A stretch of 64,000 nt of DNA, from the NCBI RefSeq assembly GCF_002715865.1, contig NZ_CP017696.1, forward strand, positions 992,001-1,056,000, in the 5' to 3' direction. Position numbers and translations under genes: made by a program. The DNA comes from Bifidobacterium asteroides DSM 20089 (GTDB lineage: Bacteria > Actinomycetota > Actinomycetes > Actinomycetales > Bifidobacteriaceae). Position 1 is the first letter of the stretch; every line of letters begins with the position of its first letter. A model generated the notes under the pieces. It searched no databases. It saw nothing but the letters and a program-made list of their open reading frames with translations, and had not been told where the DNA came from. Shown piece by piece: positions 8,170-17,645 of the stretch.

Positions 8170-11064
8170 TCAGTGAGCAGCCAGCTCCCAGTCCTGGCCG
8201 ATGCCGGTGGACACGTCCAGGGGCACGGCCAATTCTACGGCATGTTCCATGGAATCCTTGACCAGCTTGGTGGCCTTGTCGGTCTCTCCGGGAGCTATTT
8301 CCACCAGCAGTTCATCGTGGATCTGCAGGGAGATGCGGCTCTTCAGCCCCTGGTCGGACAAGGCACGGCTGGCCTTGATCATGGCGATCTTCATGATGTC
8401 CGCAGCCGATCCCTGGATGGGCGCGTTGAGGGCGGCCCTCTCGGCGGCCTCGCGGGTGGGACGACGCTTGGAGCGCAGCCCAGGGAAGTAGCGCCTCCGG
8501 CCGAACATGGTCTCGGTGTAGCCCTTCTCCCGGGCATCGGCCACCAGGGACTCCAAGTACTCATGGACCTTGCCGAAGGTGGCAAAGTACTTGGCACGCA
8601 GTACATCAGCCGCAGCCGGGCTGATCTTAAGCTGCTGGGCCAGACCGTAGGTGCTCAGCCCATAGGCCAGCCCGTAGCTCATGGCCTTCACGTGGGAGCG
8701 TTGGTCTCCGGTGACCTCCTCCATGGGGATGTCATAAACCAGGCTGGCCACGTACCGATGGAAGTCGGCACCCGACTTGAAGGCATCGATCAGGGCCTGG
8801 TCCCCGGAAAGGTGGGCCATGATTCTCAGCTCCACCTGGGAGTAGTCCGAGGAGAGCAACGCCTCATACCCGTTGCCAGGCACGAAGGCCGAACGGATCT
8901 CGCGGCCCCGGGCATCCCTGTTGGGGATGTTCTGCAGGTTGGGATCGACCGAGCTCAATCGACCTGTGGCGGCAACAGTCTGTTCATATGTGGTGTGCAA
9001 CCTGCCATCCCGGGGATTGACCGCCTCGCGCAGGGTCTGCACGATCTGCTTGAGCTTGTTGGTCTCCCGGTGCTTGAGCAGCGCGCCCAGGAAGTCGTTG
9101 GCCCGCTCGTTGTTGACCGACTTTATATACAAGTCCTGCAGGACCGAGACGTTGGTCGAGTAGGAACCTGTCTTGGTCCTGTGGGTAGGCACCAGGCCCA
9201 TATCGTCGAAGAGCACCTTGCTCAGCTGCTTGGGGCTCTGCAGGTTGACACGGCTGCCGGCCTTATCCCAGGCTATTTCCTGGGCCTGGTGGGCCTCTGC
9301 GGCAAACCGGTCGTGCATCTCCTTCAGGCGGGCATCGTCCACCTTGGCGCCCTCGGTCTCCATCTGCGCCAGGACTGCGGAGGTGGGCAGCTCTATGGTG
9401 CGCAGCAGGCCGTACTGGTGACGCTCGTCCATAAGCTCCTGCAGACGCTCGGAGACCATCATGACATACTGAGCCTGGCGGAGAATCCGAGTCCCCCGTC
9501 GGCGTTCGTCCTCATCCTCTCGACCGTCCAAGGCCAGGGCCCCCTGGGTGGCCTCAGGTTCCTCCTCTACGGGGATGGCCAGGAAATGGGCGACAGCCTG
9601 CTCCAAATTGTCGGCATGAAAATCAGGCTCAGCCAGATAGCCTGCCAGCTTGGTGTCGAACAGGGGCAATGGCATATGCAGCCCCTGGCTCTCCAAGAGG
9701 TGCAAGTGCTCCTTGTAGCCATGGACCACGCAGGTGCCGATCCGCTGGTCGATCAGCTCCTGGATGGCCGCGCGCATATCTTCGTCAATATCTTCTGCCA
9801 TGAGGACCAGACCGTGGCCATCCATGGAGAGAATGGACAGCTCCTCCAGGCCATAGTCGCCATGCTTGGCCCAGCCGATGGCGTGCAGAACCCAGTGCTC
9901 CTTCATGGCCTCGCTGCAACGCATGGCATTCTGGTCGGAGTCGCCGATGTCCTTGATTTTATCCAGGGAATCGGCCATGGCCTTGACATGGTCCGCAGAG
10001 CGTCGGCAAAGGGCCTTGTCCGGCAGATGCTTCTCGCACCAGTCCCGCAGCTGGTCAGCGGATTCGGCCTTATCGCGCTCGGGCTGGGTGAACTCCTCCT
10101 GCTTGTTGCTGACATCGACAAGGGCGGAAGCTGGAGAGTAATCGTAATCGGCAACGGTATTGAAGCCCCGCAGGATCTTCTTACGGGTCTGCGGGCCGAA
10201 CTGCAGCTGCTCGAAGATGGGCAGGACCTGATCCGTGTGGATGGTGCCGAAACGCAGATCCTCCACCTTCACACCCAGGTCCAGGTCACGCACCAGGGCG
10301 TTGACCTTACGGTTGAGCCGAACCTGGTCGGCGTTCTCCGCCAGGGCCTGGCCCTTCTTGCCGCCGATTTCGTCAGCGTGCTCCAGAATGGAATCCAGCG
10401 ATCCATACTTGTTGATCCACTTGGCGGCATAACCGTCGCCCACGCCAGGCACACCGGGGATGTTGTCAGCCCCCTCGCCTCGCATGGCTGCCAGATCCGG
10501 GTACTGCTCCGGGGTCACCTTGTAGCGGTCCATGATGGCCTGGGGCGTCATGTGCTTGAGATTTTTGAAGTGGTGGCCGGGGTAGAGCACGGTGATGTCG
10601 TCGTCCACCAGCTGGAAGGCATCCCTGTCGCCCGACAGGACCAGGGTCCTGAACCCGGCCTGCTCGCCCATGGTGGCCAGGGTGCCGATGATGTCGTCGC
10701 CCTCATAGCCGGGCTTTTCGATATAGGTGATGCCCAGGCCCTTGAGCAGATCCTGGATCAGGGGCAACTGGCTCAGCAGCTCCTTGGGAGCGGCCTCACG
10801 GGTGCCCTTGTACTGTGGCAGCATGGCGTTGCGGAATGTGCCTCCCTTGACGTCAAAGGCCACGCCCATGTGGGTGGGCTTCTCCTTGGCCATGACATCC
10901 GCCAGCATGGTGGCAAAGCCCCACACCGCGTTGGTGGGCTGCCCTGTCGAAGTGGTGAAACTCTCGACGGGAAGAGCATAGAAGGCCCGGAAGGCCAGCG
11001 AATGTCCATCGACGACCAGCAGGGTGCGGCCGTCCTTGTCCTGCTTCTTCGTCTGGTCTTCCAT
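8170..11064 (-). CDS. polA: DNA polymerase I
   Basis: The 964-residue protein has the three-part Pol I plan. The N-terminal 5'-nuclease begins at VVDGHSLAFRAFYALP. The middle 3'-5' exonuclease-like region lacks the DxE metal-binding motif, so proofreading is probably absent, as in other actinobacteria. The C-terminal polymerase has motif A (DYSQVELR), motif B (RSHVKAMSYGLAYG) and motif C (IHDELLVE). Tyr replaces the Phe of E. coli in the O helix, as in mycobacterial Pol I. It starts 7 bases after pdtaR. Confidence 0.97.
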   Translation of the reverse strand: MEDQTKKQDKDGRTLLVVDGHSLAFRAFYALPVESFTTSTGQPTNAVWGFATMLADVMAKEKPTHMGVAFDVKGGTFRNAMLPQYKGTREAAPKELLSQLPLIQDLLKGLGITYIEKPGYEGDDIIGTLATMGEQAGFRTLVLSGDRDAFQLVDDDITVLYPGHHFKNLKHMTPQAIMDRYKVTPEQYPDLAAMRGEGADNIPGVPGVGDGYAAKWINKYGSLDSILEHADEIGGKKGQALAENADQVRLNRKVNALVRDLDLGVKVEDLRFGTIHTDQVLPIFEQLQFGPQTRKKILRGFNTVADYDYSPASALVDVSNKQEEFTQPERDKAESADQLRDWCEKHLPDKALCRRSADHVKAMADSLDKIKDIGDSDQNAMRCSEAMKEHWVLHAIGWAKHGDYGLEELSILSMDGHGLVLMAEDIDEDMRAAIQELIDQRIGTCVVHGYKEHLHLLESQGLHMPLPLFDTKLAGYLAEPDFHADNLEQAVAHFLAIPVEEEPEATQGALALDGREDEDERRRGTRILRQAQYVMMVSERLQELMDERHQYGLLRTIELPTSAVLAQMETEGAKVDDARLKEMHDRFAAEAHQAQEIAWDKAGSRVNLQSPKQLSKVLFDDMGLVPTHRTKTGSYSTNVSVLQDLYIKSVNNERANDFLGALLKHRETNKLKQIVQTLREAVNPRDGRLHTTYEQTVAATGRLSSVDPNLQNIPNRDARGREIRSAFVPGNGYEALLSSDYSQVELRIMAHLSGDQALIDAFKSGADFHRYVASLVYDIPMEEVTGDQRSHVKAMSYGLAYGLSTYGLAQQLKISPAAADVLRAKYFATFGKVHEYLESLVADAREKGYTETMFGRRRYFPGLRSKRRPTREAAERAALNAPIQGSAADIMKIAMIKASRALSDQGLKSRISLQIHDELLVEIAPGETDKATKLVKDSMEHAVELAVPLDVSTGIGQDWELAAH

Positions 11065-11071
11065 AGGCGGG

Positions 11072-11719
11072 CTAACGGTCGTTCTGGTTGGCCACGTTGT
11101 TGATGACCACGTCGGCCACCTCCTGCATGGTCAGCCTACGGTCCATGGAGGTCTTCTGGATCCAGCGGAAGGCCTCGGACTCGGTCATGCCCATACTCTC
11201 CATGAGCAGGCCCTTGGCCCGGTCCACCCGCTTGCGGGCCTCGAAACGGGCCTTCATGTCGGTGACCTCGTCCTTCAGGGCGTTGATCTGGTCAAAACGG
11301 GAGATGGCCACCTCAAGGGCCGGCAGCAGCTTTTCCGGGGCAAAGGGCTTAACCACGTAGGCCATGGCCCCCGCATCGGCCGCCTTCTCGACCAGGCTCT
11401 GCTGGGAGAACGCCGTCAGCATAACCACCGGGGCCAGATTCTCCTTGCCGATCTCAGTGGCGGCGGTAATGCCATCAGTACCGGGCATCTTCACATCCAT
11501 GACCACCACGTCGGGCCTCAGCTCGCGAGTCAGATCAATGGCCTCCTGGCCGCTGGCCGCCTGACCGACCACGTCATAGCCGGCATCCTCGAGAGCTTCG
11601 ACGGTATCGAGCCTGATCAAAGCCTCGTCCTCCGCCACAACCACGGTCCGCCCTTCGGGGGAATCGCTGCGGTTCTTACTCTCTGAAGCCACTTTCAACC
11701 TCGTTTCCTGAAAGTCCAT
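11072..11719 (-). CDS. pdtaR: ANTAR-domain response regulator PdtaR
   Basis: A 215-residue regulator with an N-terminal receiver (acid residues EDEA, phospho-acceptor in DVVVMDVKMP, Lys in VVKPF) and a C-terminal ANTAR RNA-binding domain (RVDRAKGLLMESMGMTESEAFRWIQKTSM). ANTAR proteins bind two-hairpin RNA motifs to prevent termination. The partner kinase PdtaS is about 29 kb away at 40879-42378. The order tRNA-Leu, pdtaR, polA resembles that of mycobacteria (known synteny, recalled rather than searched). Confidence 0.92.
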   Translation of the reverse strand: MDFQETRLKVASESKNRSDSPEGRTVVVAEDEALIRLDTVEALEDAGYDVVGQAASGQEAIDLTRELRPDVVVMDVKMPGTDGITAATEIGKENLAPVVMLTAFSQQSLVEKAADAGAMAYVVKPFAPEKLLPALEVAISRFDQINALKDEVTDMKARFEARKRVDRAKGLLMESMGMTESEAFRWIQKTSMDRRLTMQEVADVVINNVANQNDR

Positions 11720-11767
11720 CCGGGCTTCACCAAAACCGGTGAGGGACGGATGGGGTTCGCTTTATCG

Positions 11768-11841
11768 TGCCCCCGGTGAGACTCGAACTCACACTGCACG
11801 GATTTTGAGGCCGTTTCCTCTACCAATTGGGATACGGGGGC
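11768..11841 (-). tRNA. tRNA with leucine anticodon CAA and a short variable arm
   Basis: Reverse-complemented, the 74-base sequence folds as a class I tRNA: acceptor GCCCCCG/CGGGGGC, anticodon loop CTCAAAA (anticodon CAA), a variable loop of only five bases (GCAGT), T arm GTGAG/CTCAC, discriminator A. Normal bacterial tRNA-Leu has a long variable arm, as does the tRNA-Leu(UAA) at 44690. The last anticodon-stem pair is a C-T mismatch and one D-stem position is C-A. CCA is not encoded. Leucine identity is inferred from the anticodon only. Confidence 0.85.
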
Positions 11842-11959
11842 TTTTCATTACCACAGAGAATCTACCATACTTTGGCGACGACGCAAGGTTATTCGTGTTG
11901 AATCTGCCTTAGAATGAAGACAGTTATGTATACAGGCACATCAGCAGTCGAAGGAGAGC

Positions 11960-12556
11960 ATGATGACCACTCAGATCTATCGACGGTTCGATCCTTGGCG
12001 TACCTCCCCCGTCCAGGAGAAGGCCCGCAAGCAGATTATGGACAGCCACTACTTCAGCGTCGACAGGGTCACCTATGAATCCAGCGACAATCAGACCTTT
12101 GACCGCAGCATCGTCAGCGAAAAGCATGGGGACACCATCGCCGTCCTGGCCATCACCGATGACGGGAGGATCCCCCTGGTCGAGCAGTACCGCCTGCCCA
12201 CCCACCGCTGGACCCTTGAGCTGCCGGCCGGCCATCCGCTCAGCGACAAGGAAGCTCCCATCGATGTAGCCACCAGACGTCTGCGCGAGGAGGCCGGATA
12301 CAAGGCTGCCTCCTTTAACCAGTTCGCGAGGTTCATCAACACCCCGAGCTTCTCCACGCAGCACACGACGCTCTTCTATGCCGAGGGCCTGACCCCGGTC
12401 CAGCCTGCCAGCCTGGCACCAGAGACCCCCCACCAGAATGTACGGCTCTTCACCGTGGACGAGGCCTATGACATGGTGATCGCAGGGACCATATTGGATG
12501 CTAAAACAACCATCGCCATTCTGCGGGCCAAAATCGGACTGTCCGACCTGCACTGA
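11960..12556 (+). CDS. NUDIX-family protein with an altered Nudix box
   Basis: A 198-residue protein resembling ADP-ribose pyrophosphatases (EQYRLPTHRWTLELPAGHPL). The Nudix box is recognisable but altered: there is one extra residue between the first Gly and Glu, and RRLREEAGY replaces the usual REUxEExGU. The two glutamates that bind metal are kept, so activity is possible. AAGGAG precedes the ATG at 11960; ATG at 11963 is an alternative. It stands alone, ending near a bidirectional terminator it shares with pyk. Confidence 0.82.
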   Translation: MMTTQIYRRFDPWRTSPVQEKARKQIMDSHYFSVDRVTYESSDNQTFDRSIVSEKHGDTIAVLAITDDGRIPLVEQYRLPTHRWTLELPAGHPLSDKEAPIDVATRRLREEAGYKAASFNQFARFINTPSFSTQHTTLFYAEGLTPVQPASLAPETPHQNVRLFTVDEAYDMVIAGTILDAKTTIAILRAKIGLSDLH

Positions 12557-12633
12557 TGCTGTTCCTGCAGCAACTGCCTGCTGCCGATACGGCTTGAGCA
12601 GCGAGCCAACTGGCGCACGAACATTCGCATAGC

Positions 12634-12684
12634 GAACCGGTGGCATCTCCCCTACCTTGGCAGGCGGGGAGATGCCACCGGTTC
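12634..12684. terminator. Bidirectional terminator between the NUDIX gene and pyk
   Basis: A perfect 19-bp inverted repeat (12634-12652 with 12666-12684) with a 13-base loop. It lies between two convergent genes. TTTGCT follows on the plus strand; no long T run follows on the minus strand. Confidence 0.75.
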
Positions 12685-12765
12685 TTTGCTGTGCCGGCGT
12701 CAAATGAACCTAATGGTCCATCTGCCTGGTTGACTCAGTCGACAGCCAGGCGGCAGGCCGGAGAA

Positions 12766-14208
12766 TCAGTCGTTGGCGCCAACCGTGTGCACGTAGATGC
12801 AGTCGGTGTTTCCTGGCTCATACTCACCCTGGGCGCTGCTGAGCACCACCAGGCAGTCGCCGTCGGAGACCTTGCCCTGCTTCTTCAGAGTGGAGTCCAC
12901 GAAGGCCATGAGGCCTGCACGGTTGAAGTCGTGGTAGTCCTGCTCGCACATGAACGCCTCGGTGCCCCAGCTCAGTGCCAGCCAATGATAAGTGTGCTCA
13001 TCGGTGGTCAGCGCATAGATGGGGGCGGCCGGACGCTCACGGGAGACGCGGTGCACGGTGTTGCCGGTCTGCGTGAAGGCCACGATGGCCTTGGCGTTGA
13101 TCTTGTCTGCCAGATCCACGGCTGCGGAGGAGACGGCACCGGAGTTGGACATGTCCAGGTTGTGCATATCCGGAATACGGTCAAACCCGTGGGTGGTGGC
13201 GTACTCGGAGATCCGGGCCATGGTGGAGACCGTGGTGTCGGGGTAGTCGCCCACGGCGGTCTCGTTGGAGGTCATGGTGGCGTCGGCACCGTCCAGGACG
13301 GCGTTGGCGCAGTCGGAGGCCTCGGCGCGGCTGGGGATGGGCGAATGAACCATGGAGCCCAGGACCTCGGTGGCGACGATGACCGGCTTGGCGTACTGCC
13401 GGGCAAGCTCGATGCAGCGCTTGGTCACCAGGGGGACCTGCTCGAAGGGCATCTCTACGGCCATGTCGCCGCGGGCGACCATGATGCCGTCGAAGGCCTT
13501 GACGATCTCCTCCAGATTCTCAACCGCCTGGGGCTTCTCGATCTTGGCCACGATGGGGATACGACGACCCTCCTCGTCCATGATCTCATGGGCGCGGTCA
13601 ATGTCGGTGGCGAAGCGGACGAAGGACATGGCAATGATGTCGGCGCCGGTGCGGATGCCCCAGCGCAGGTCCTCCTCGTCCTTGGGGGTCAGTGCCGGCA
13701 GGCTCACGGCCACGCCGGGCAGATTGATGCCCTTGTGCGAGGAGACCGGACCAGGCACGACAACCTTGGTGTGAACCTGATTGCCCTCGACCTTGGTGAC
13801 CTCCAGGCGTACCTTGCCGTCATCGATCAGGATGGGATCGCCGGGATGGCAGTCTCCGGGCAGACCCTTGAAAGTGGTGGAGGTCATGTGCTCGTCACCC
13901 TCGACATCGTCGGTGGTGATGGTGAACTCCTGGCCCTCCTTGAGGATGACCTTGTCTTCGCCCTGCTCGTTCTTCTTGAACCAGCCGCAACGAATCTTGG
14001 GACCCTGCAAATCGACCAGGGCCGCCACGTTGCGTCCGGTCTCCTTGCTGGCCTGACGCACGTTGTTGTAAACCTTGAGGTGATCCTCGGGGGTGCCGTG
14101 GGACCGGTTGAGCCTGGCCACATCCATGCCTGCCCTGACCAGCTTGGTGATGTTCTCCAGCGACTCCGAAGCCGGCCCGATGGTATCGACGATCTTGGCT
14201 TTGCGCAT
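12766..14208 (-). CDS. pyk: Pyruvate kinase
   Basis: The 480-residue enzyme makes pyruvate and ATP from phosphoenolpyruvate and ADP. It starts MRKAKIVDTIGPAS, has the phosphate-binding LNRSHG segment, the active-site signature IVAKIEKPQAVENL with its catalytic Lys, and the metal-binding MVARGDMAVEMP. The C-terminal allosteric domain is present. AGGTAGC lies upstream of the ATG. A LacI-family-like palindrome about 75 bases upstream suggests sugar-responsive control. Confidence 0.96.
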   Translation of the reverse strand: MRKAKIVDTIGPASESLENITKLVRAGMDVARLNRSHGTPEDHLKVYNNVRQASKETGRNVAALVDLQGPKIRCGWFKKNEQGEDKVILKEGQEFTITTDDVEGDEHMTSTTFKGLPGDCHPGDPILIDDGKVRLEVTKVEGNQVHTKVVVPGPVSSHKGINLPGVAVSLPALTPKDEEDLRWGIRTGADIIAMSFVRFATDIDRAHEIMDEEGRRIPIVAKIEKPQAVENLEEIVKAFDGIMVARGDMAVEMPFEQVPLVTKRCIELARQYAKPVIVATEVLGSMVHSPIPSRAEASDCANAVLDGADATMTSNETAVGDYPDTTVSTMARISEYATTHGFDRIPDMHNLDMSNSGAVSSAAVDLADKINAKAIVAFTQTGNTVHRVSRERPAAPIYALTTDEHTYHWLALSWGTEAFMCEQDYHDFNRAGLMAFVDSTLKKQGKVSDGDCLVVLSSAQGEYEPGNTDCIYVHTVGAND

Positions 14209-14283
14209 ATGCTACCTGCCTGTTCTTTTTCTTACTTGCCGTTCTATTGTACAGACTCGGCCTGAAGTGAACCAGTATTTTCC

Positions 14284-14295
14284 GTTAGCGTTAAC
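14284..14295. promoter_or_regulatory. Possible LacI-family operator upstream of pyk
   Basis: GTTAGCGTTAAC is a near-palindrome (10 of 12 positions symmetric) with the central CG of LacI/CcpA-type operators. It lies about 75 bases upstream of the pyk ATG, on its 5' side. LacI-type global regulators of glycolysis are known in bifidobacteria; the match here is inferred from motif shape only. Confidence 0.4.
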
Positions 14296-14333
14296 AATCC
14301 TTGTGGTTCAAGGGATTGTTATTTATTTTTTTC
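14293..14333 (+). terminator. Hairpin with a T run on the plus strand at the end of terC
   Basis: AACAATCC...GGATTGTT forms a stem of about 11 bp (14293-14320, one bulge) followed on the plus strand by ATTTATTTTTTT. The T run is the complement of the terminal Lys codons of terC. For minus-strand transcription from terC into pyk, the hairpin is preceded by A's rather than followed by T's, so it looks like a terminator for antisense transcription, or a poor one for terC. Confidence 0.5.
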
Positions 14334-15321
14334 CCTGTGAGGCTGATTCAAGGGACTGATGGCGGCTCTTGATCACAGAGGCCAGTGCGGCTATGCCGAT
14401 GGTCAGGACGATGACCAATAGGGATACCCAGGTCGGTATCTCCGGCACGACCGTCAGGGGCTGTCCGCCATTGATAAAGGGCAGCGTGTTGCCGTGCAGT
14501 GCCTCCATGATCAGCTTGACTCCGATGAAGGCCAGAACGACAGCCAGTCCCAGGGGCAGATACTCCAGCTTGTCCAGCAGGGAACCCAGCAGGAAGTAGA
14601 GCTGCTGAAGTCCCAGCAGGGCGAATACGTTGGAGGTGAAGACGATGAAAGGATCCTTGGTCAGGCCGAAGATGGCCGGAATGGAGTCGAAGGCGAACAT
14701 GACATCTGTAGTGCCGATGGCCAGGAAAACCACCAGCATGGGTGTGAAGTATCGCTTGCCCTCGAAGGTGGTCCGCAGATGCTCACCGTCGTAATGGCTG
14801 GTGATGGGGATGACCCGGCGCAGGGTACTGATCAGCCCGTTCTCGTGGTACTCCTCCTGCTTGCCCCGGCTGGAGACCATGTTCCAGGCGGTATAGAGCA
14901 GGAAGAGGCCGAATATGAAGAATACCCAGGTAAAGCGGGTGATCAACGCCGTCCCGGCCAGGATGAAGACGCCGCGCAGCAGCAGGGCGATGGTGATGCC
15001 GATGCTGAGCACATAGCGCTGAAGTCGCAAGGGCACAGCGAAGTTGCTCATGATGATGACGAAGACGAAGAGGTTATCGATGCTGAGCGAATATTCGGTC
15101 AGCCAACCCGAATAGAACTCGATGGCCGGCTTGGACCCGGCCACCTTCCAGATCAGCGCACCGAAGATCAGAGCCATGACCACGAAGAAGGCAATATGCC
15201 GCACGCATTCACCGGTCGAAGGCACATGTGGCCGCCGTCCGATCACCAGAAGATCGACCACGAAGAAGACGGCCAGCACAACCAGGCTCACAACCATGAA
15301 CGGCAGAGGTGTCTCGGACAT
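14323..15321 (-). CDS. TerC/Alx family integral membrane protein
   Basis: The 332-residue protein has about nine membrane segments and the TerC signature EYSLSIDNLFVFVIIMSNFAVP, with conserved acidic residues in the membrane; a second such segment is IGTTDVMFAFDSIPAIFG. TerC/Alx proteins are linked to manganese export, in some bacteria under the yybP-ykoY riboswitch, or to metal loading of secreted enzymes. I find no convincing yybP-ykoY RNA upstream. I chose the ATG at 15321; the longer frame needs a TTG at 15342. Confidence 0.9.
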   Translation of the reverse strand: MSETPLPFMVVSLVVLAVFFVVDLLVIGRRPHVPSTGECVRHIAFFVVMALIFGALIWKVAGSKPAIEFYSGWLTEYSLSIDNLFVFVIIMSNFAVPLRLQRYVLSIGITIALLLRGVFILAGTALITRFTWVFFIFGLFLLYTAWNMVSSRGKQEEYHENGLISTLRRVIPITSHYDGEHLRTTFEGKRYFTPMLVVFLAIGTTDVMFAFDSIPAIFGLTKDPFIVFTSNVFALLGLQQLYFLLGSLLDKLEYLPLGLAVVLAFIGVKLIMEALHGNTLPFINGGQPLTVVPEIPTWVSLLVIVLTIGIAALASVIKSRHQSLESASQGKK

Positions 15322-15406
15322 ATCACCAGACTTTAGCGGCAAGATATGACGTGCTGATCGCTCCGCATGTATGTCTCATCATCCTCACAGAAGGCGTCCT
15401 GCAGGT

Positions 15407-15443
15407 CGGGCCTGTGATGCTCTTGCCTGACATCACAGGCCCG
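15407..15443 (-). terminator. Hairpin after uvrB
   Basis: A 13-bp perfect stem (15407-15419 with 15431-15443) and an 11-base loop lie just downstream of uvrB and upstream of terC. There is no T run after it on the minus strand, so intrinsic termination is uncertain. Confidence 0.5.
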
Positions 15444-15495
15444 CAATATGGCCGAGGCGCACCACCGGCCAAGGGCTCCGACCCAAAAGCCAAAC

Positions 15496-17607
15496 CTACT
15501 TCTTGGCCTCGGTCATCTGCCGCAGCTCCTTCTTCAGATCCTTGATTTCGTCGCGCAGACGGGCTGCAAGCTCGAACTGCAGCTGTTGCGCAGCCGTGTG
15601 CATCTGATCGCTCAGCTGACGGATCAGGTCGGCGAGGTCCTGTGCCGGCAGACCGGCCTGGAGGATCTCCTGGTGCCGCTTGTCGGCCTCCTCCTTGTCG
15701 TAGAGGGGCACGCCCAGGTGGGAGTTGCCGGCCTTGTTGGCGTTGCGATAGCCGCCCGCCAGCAGGGTCTGGGTGTCCACGTCCTCCTTGGCCAGCATGT
15801 CGTTGACGTCGCTGATCTTCTTGATCAGCGGCTTGGGATCCACACCGTGTGCCTTGTTGTAGGCGATCTGCTTGGCCCGGCGACGGTTGGTCTCGCTGAT
15901 GGCCTTGTCCATGGAGTCGGTGACCTCGTCCGCGTACATGATGACCTTGCCGGACACGTTCCTTGCCGCACGGCCGATGGTCTGGATCAGGGAGCGGTAG
16001 GAACGCAGGAAACCCTCCTTGTCTGCATCCAGAATGGCCACCAGGGAGACCTCAGGCAGATCCAGCCCCTCGCGCAGGAGGTTGATTCCCACGATGACGT
16101 CAATCTTGCCCTCGCGCAGCTCCCGCAGGAGCTCCACCCGCCGCAGGGTGTCCACGTCGGAGTGCAGGTACTCCACCTTGATGTCGCGCTCCAGCAGGTA
16201 GTCGGTCAGGTCCTCGGCCATCTTCTTGGTAAGCGTGGTCACCAGAACCCGCTCATGACGATCCACCCGGGTCTTGATCTCGTCCAGGAGGTCGTCCACC
16301 TGGCCCTTGACAGGTCTTACCTCCACCTCGGGATCCAGCAGTCCGGTGGGCCGGATGACCTGTTCCACCACCCCGTCGGACAGGCCCATCTCATAGTCGC
16401 CCGGCGTTGCCGACAGGTAGACGGTCTGGCCCACCTTGTCCAGAAACTCAGGCCACTTCAGCGGACGGTTGTCCATGGCCGAGGGCAGACGGAAGCCGTG
16501 CTCGACCAGGGTCCGCTTACGGCTGGCATCCCCCTCATACATGGCACCGATCTGGGGAACGGTCACATGGGACTCGTCGATGACCAGCAGGAAGTCGTCG
16601 GGGAAGAAGTCCAGCAGGGTGTGGGGCGGCGTCCCGGGTTCGCGCCCGTCGAAGTGGCGGGAATAGTTCTCCACTCCGGAACAGGTGCCGATCTGGGTCA
16701 GCATCTCCAGGTCGTAGGTGGTGCGCATGGTCAGCCTCTGGGCCTCAAGCTCCTTGCCCTGCTTGCGCAGCTGGCCCACACGCCAGTCCAGCTCCTCCTT
16801 GATGGTCTTCAGGGCGCGCTCCATCCGCTCAGGACCGGCCACGTAGTGGGATGCGGGGAAGATGTGCACAGAGGTCTCATGGGCGATCTCATCCCCGGTC
16901 AGCGGGTGCAGGGTGGAGATGCGGTCGATCTCATCGCCGAAGAATTCGATGCGGACGGCCAGCTCCTCATAGACGGGGATGATCTCGACCGTGTCGCCGC
17001 GCACGCGGAAGGTGCCACGGGTGAAGGCGATGTCGTTGCGCTTGTACTGCATGTCCACGAACTTGCGCAGCAGGTCGTCCCGGTTGATCCGGTCCCCCTC
17101 GTGCAGGAAGAGCATGCGTCCGGCATACTCCTCGGGCGTGCCCAGGCCGTAGATGCAGGAGACGGTGGCCACCACCACGCAGTCGCGCCTGGTCAGCAGA
17201 TTGGCCGTGGCGGCGTGCCGGAGCCGCTCCACGTCGTCGTTGATGTTGGAGTCCTTCTCGATGTAGGTGTCCGTCTGGGGAATGTAGGCCTCGGGCTGGT
17301 AGTAGTCGTAGTAGGAGACGAAGTAGGAGACCGCATTGTCGGGCATGAGCTCGCGGAACTCGGCGCAGAGCTGGGCGGCCAGGGTCTTGTTGGGCTCCAG
17401 AATCAGAGTGGGCCGCTGCAGGCGCTCAATCAGCCAGGCCGTAGTCGCGGTCTTGCCGGTGCCGGTGGCGCCCATGAGCACCACGTCGTTTTCGCCATTC
17501 TCAATCCGCGTAGCCAGCTCCTCGATGGCCTCTGGCTGATCGCCGGAGGGTTTGTAGGGAGACTTGACCACGAAGGGCTTATCGGTCCGCTCAATGTTGA
17601 ACCCCAT
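15496..17607 (-). CDS. uvrB: Excinuclease ABC subunit B
   Basis: UvrB is the damage-verifying helicase-like subunit of nucleotide excision repair. The 703-residue protein has Walker A GATGTGKT, the beta-hairpin region [12 protein letters not shown], helicase motif DESH, motif [11 protein letters not shown], and a C-terminal UvrC-binding coiled coil ([25 protein letters not shown]). GGGAG precedes the ATG. A LexA box lies 103 bases upstream, inside the 3' end of coaE, so uvrB probably has its own SOS promoter. Confidence 0.98.
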   Translation of the reverse strand: MGFNIERTDKPFVVKSPYKPSGDQPEAIEELATRIENGENDVVLMGATGTGKTATTAWLIERLQRPTLILEPNKTLAAQLCAEFRELMPDNAVSYFVSYYDYYQPEAYIPQTDTYIEKDSNINDDVERLRHAATANLLTRRDCVVVATVSCIYGLGTPEEYAGRMLFLHEGDRINRDDLLRKFVDMQYKRNDIAFTRGTFRVRGDTVEIIPVYEELAVRIEFFGDEIDRISTLHPLTGDEIAHETSVHIFPASHYVAGPERMERALKTIKEELDWRVGQLRKQGKELEAQRLTMRTTYDLEMLTQIGTCSGVENYSRHFDGREPGTPPHTLLDFFPDDFLLVIDESHVTVPQIGAMYEGDASRKRTLVEHGFRLPSAMDNRPLKWPEFLDKVGQTVYLSATPGDYEMGLSDGVVEQVIRPTGLLDPEVEVRPVKGQVDDLLDEIKTRVDRHERVLVTTLTKKMAEDLTDYLLERDIKVEYLHSDVDTLRRVELLRELREGKIDVIVGINLLREGLDLPEVSLVAILDADKEGFLRSYRSLIQTIGRAARNVSGKVIMYADEVTDSMDKAISETNRRRAKQIAYNKAHGVDPKPLIKKISDVNDMLAKEDVDTQTLLAGGYRNANKAGNSHLGVPLYDKEEADKRHQEILQAGLPAQDLADLIRQLSDQMHTAAQQLQFELAARLRDEIKDLKKELRQMTEAKK

Positions 17608-17645
17608 GAAACTCCCTTCCAGGATGCGTCATTCGCCAAGGCCCG

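Noticed and set aside
7891-11103. A 1070-codon open frame on the plus strand opposite polA
   Set aside because: It is a mirror of the codon pattern of polA in GC-rich DNA; its translation has no domain pattern, and the minus-strand frame is an unmistakable DNA polymerase I.
12640-14265. A 541-codon plus-strand frame opposite pyk
   Set aside because: Antisense shadow of pyruvate kinase with no ribosome binding site or domain; similar shadows lie opposite aroA (1245-2744) and rpsA (18482-19873).
15322-15495. Possible yybP-ykoY manganese riboswitch upstream of terC
   Set aside because: TerC genes often have one, but the region holds only a simple 13-bp hairpin after uvrB and none of the conserved riboswitch blocks.
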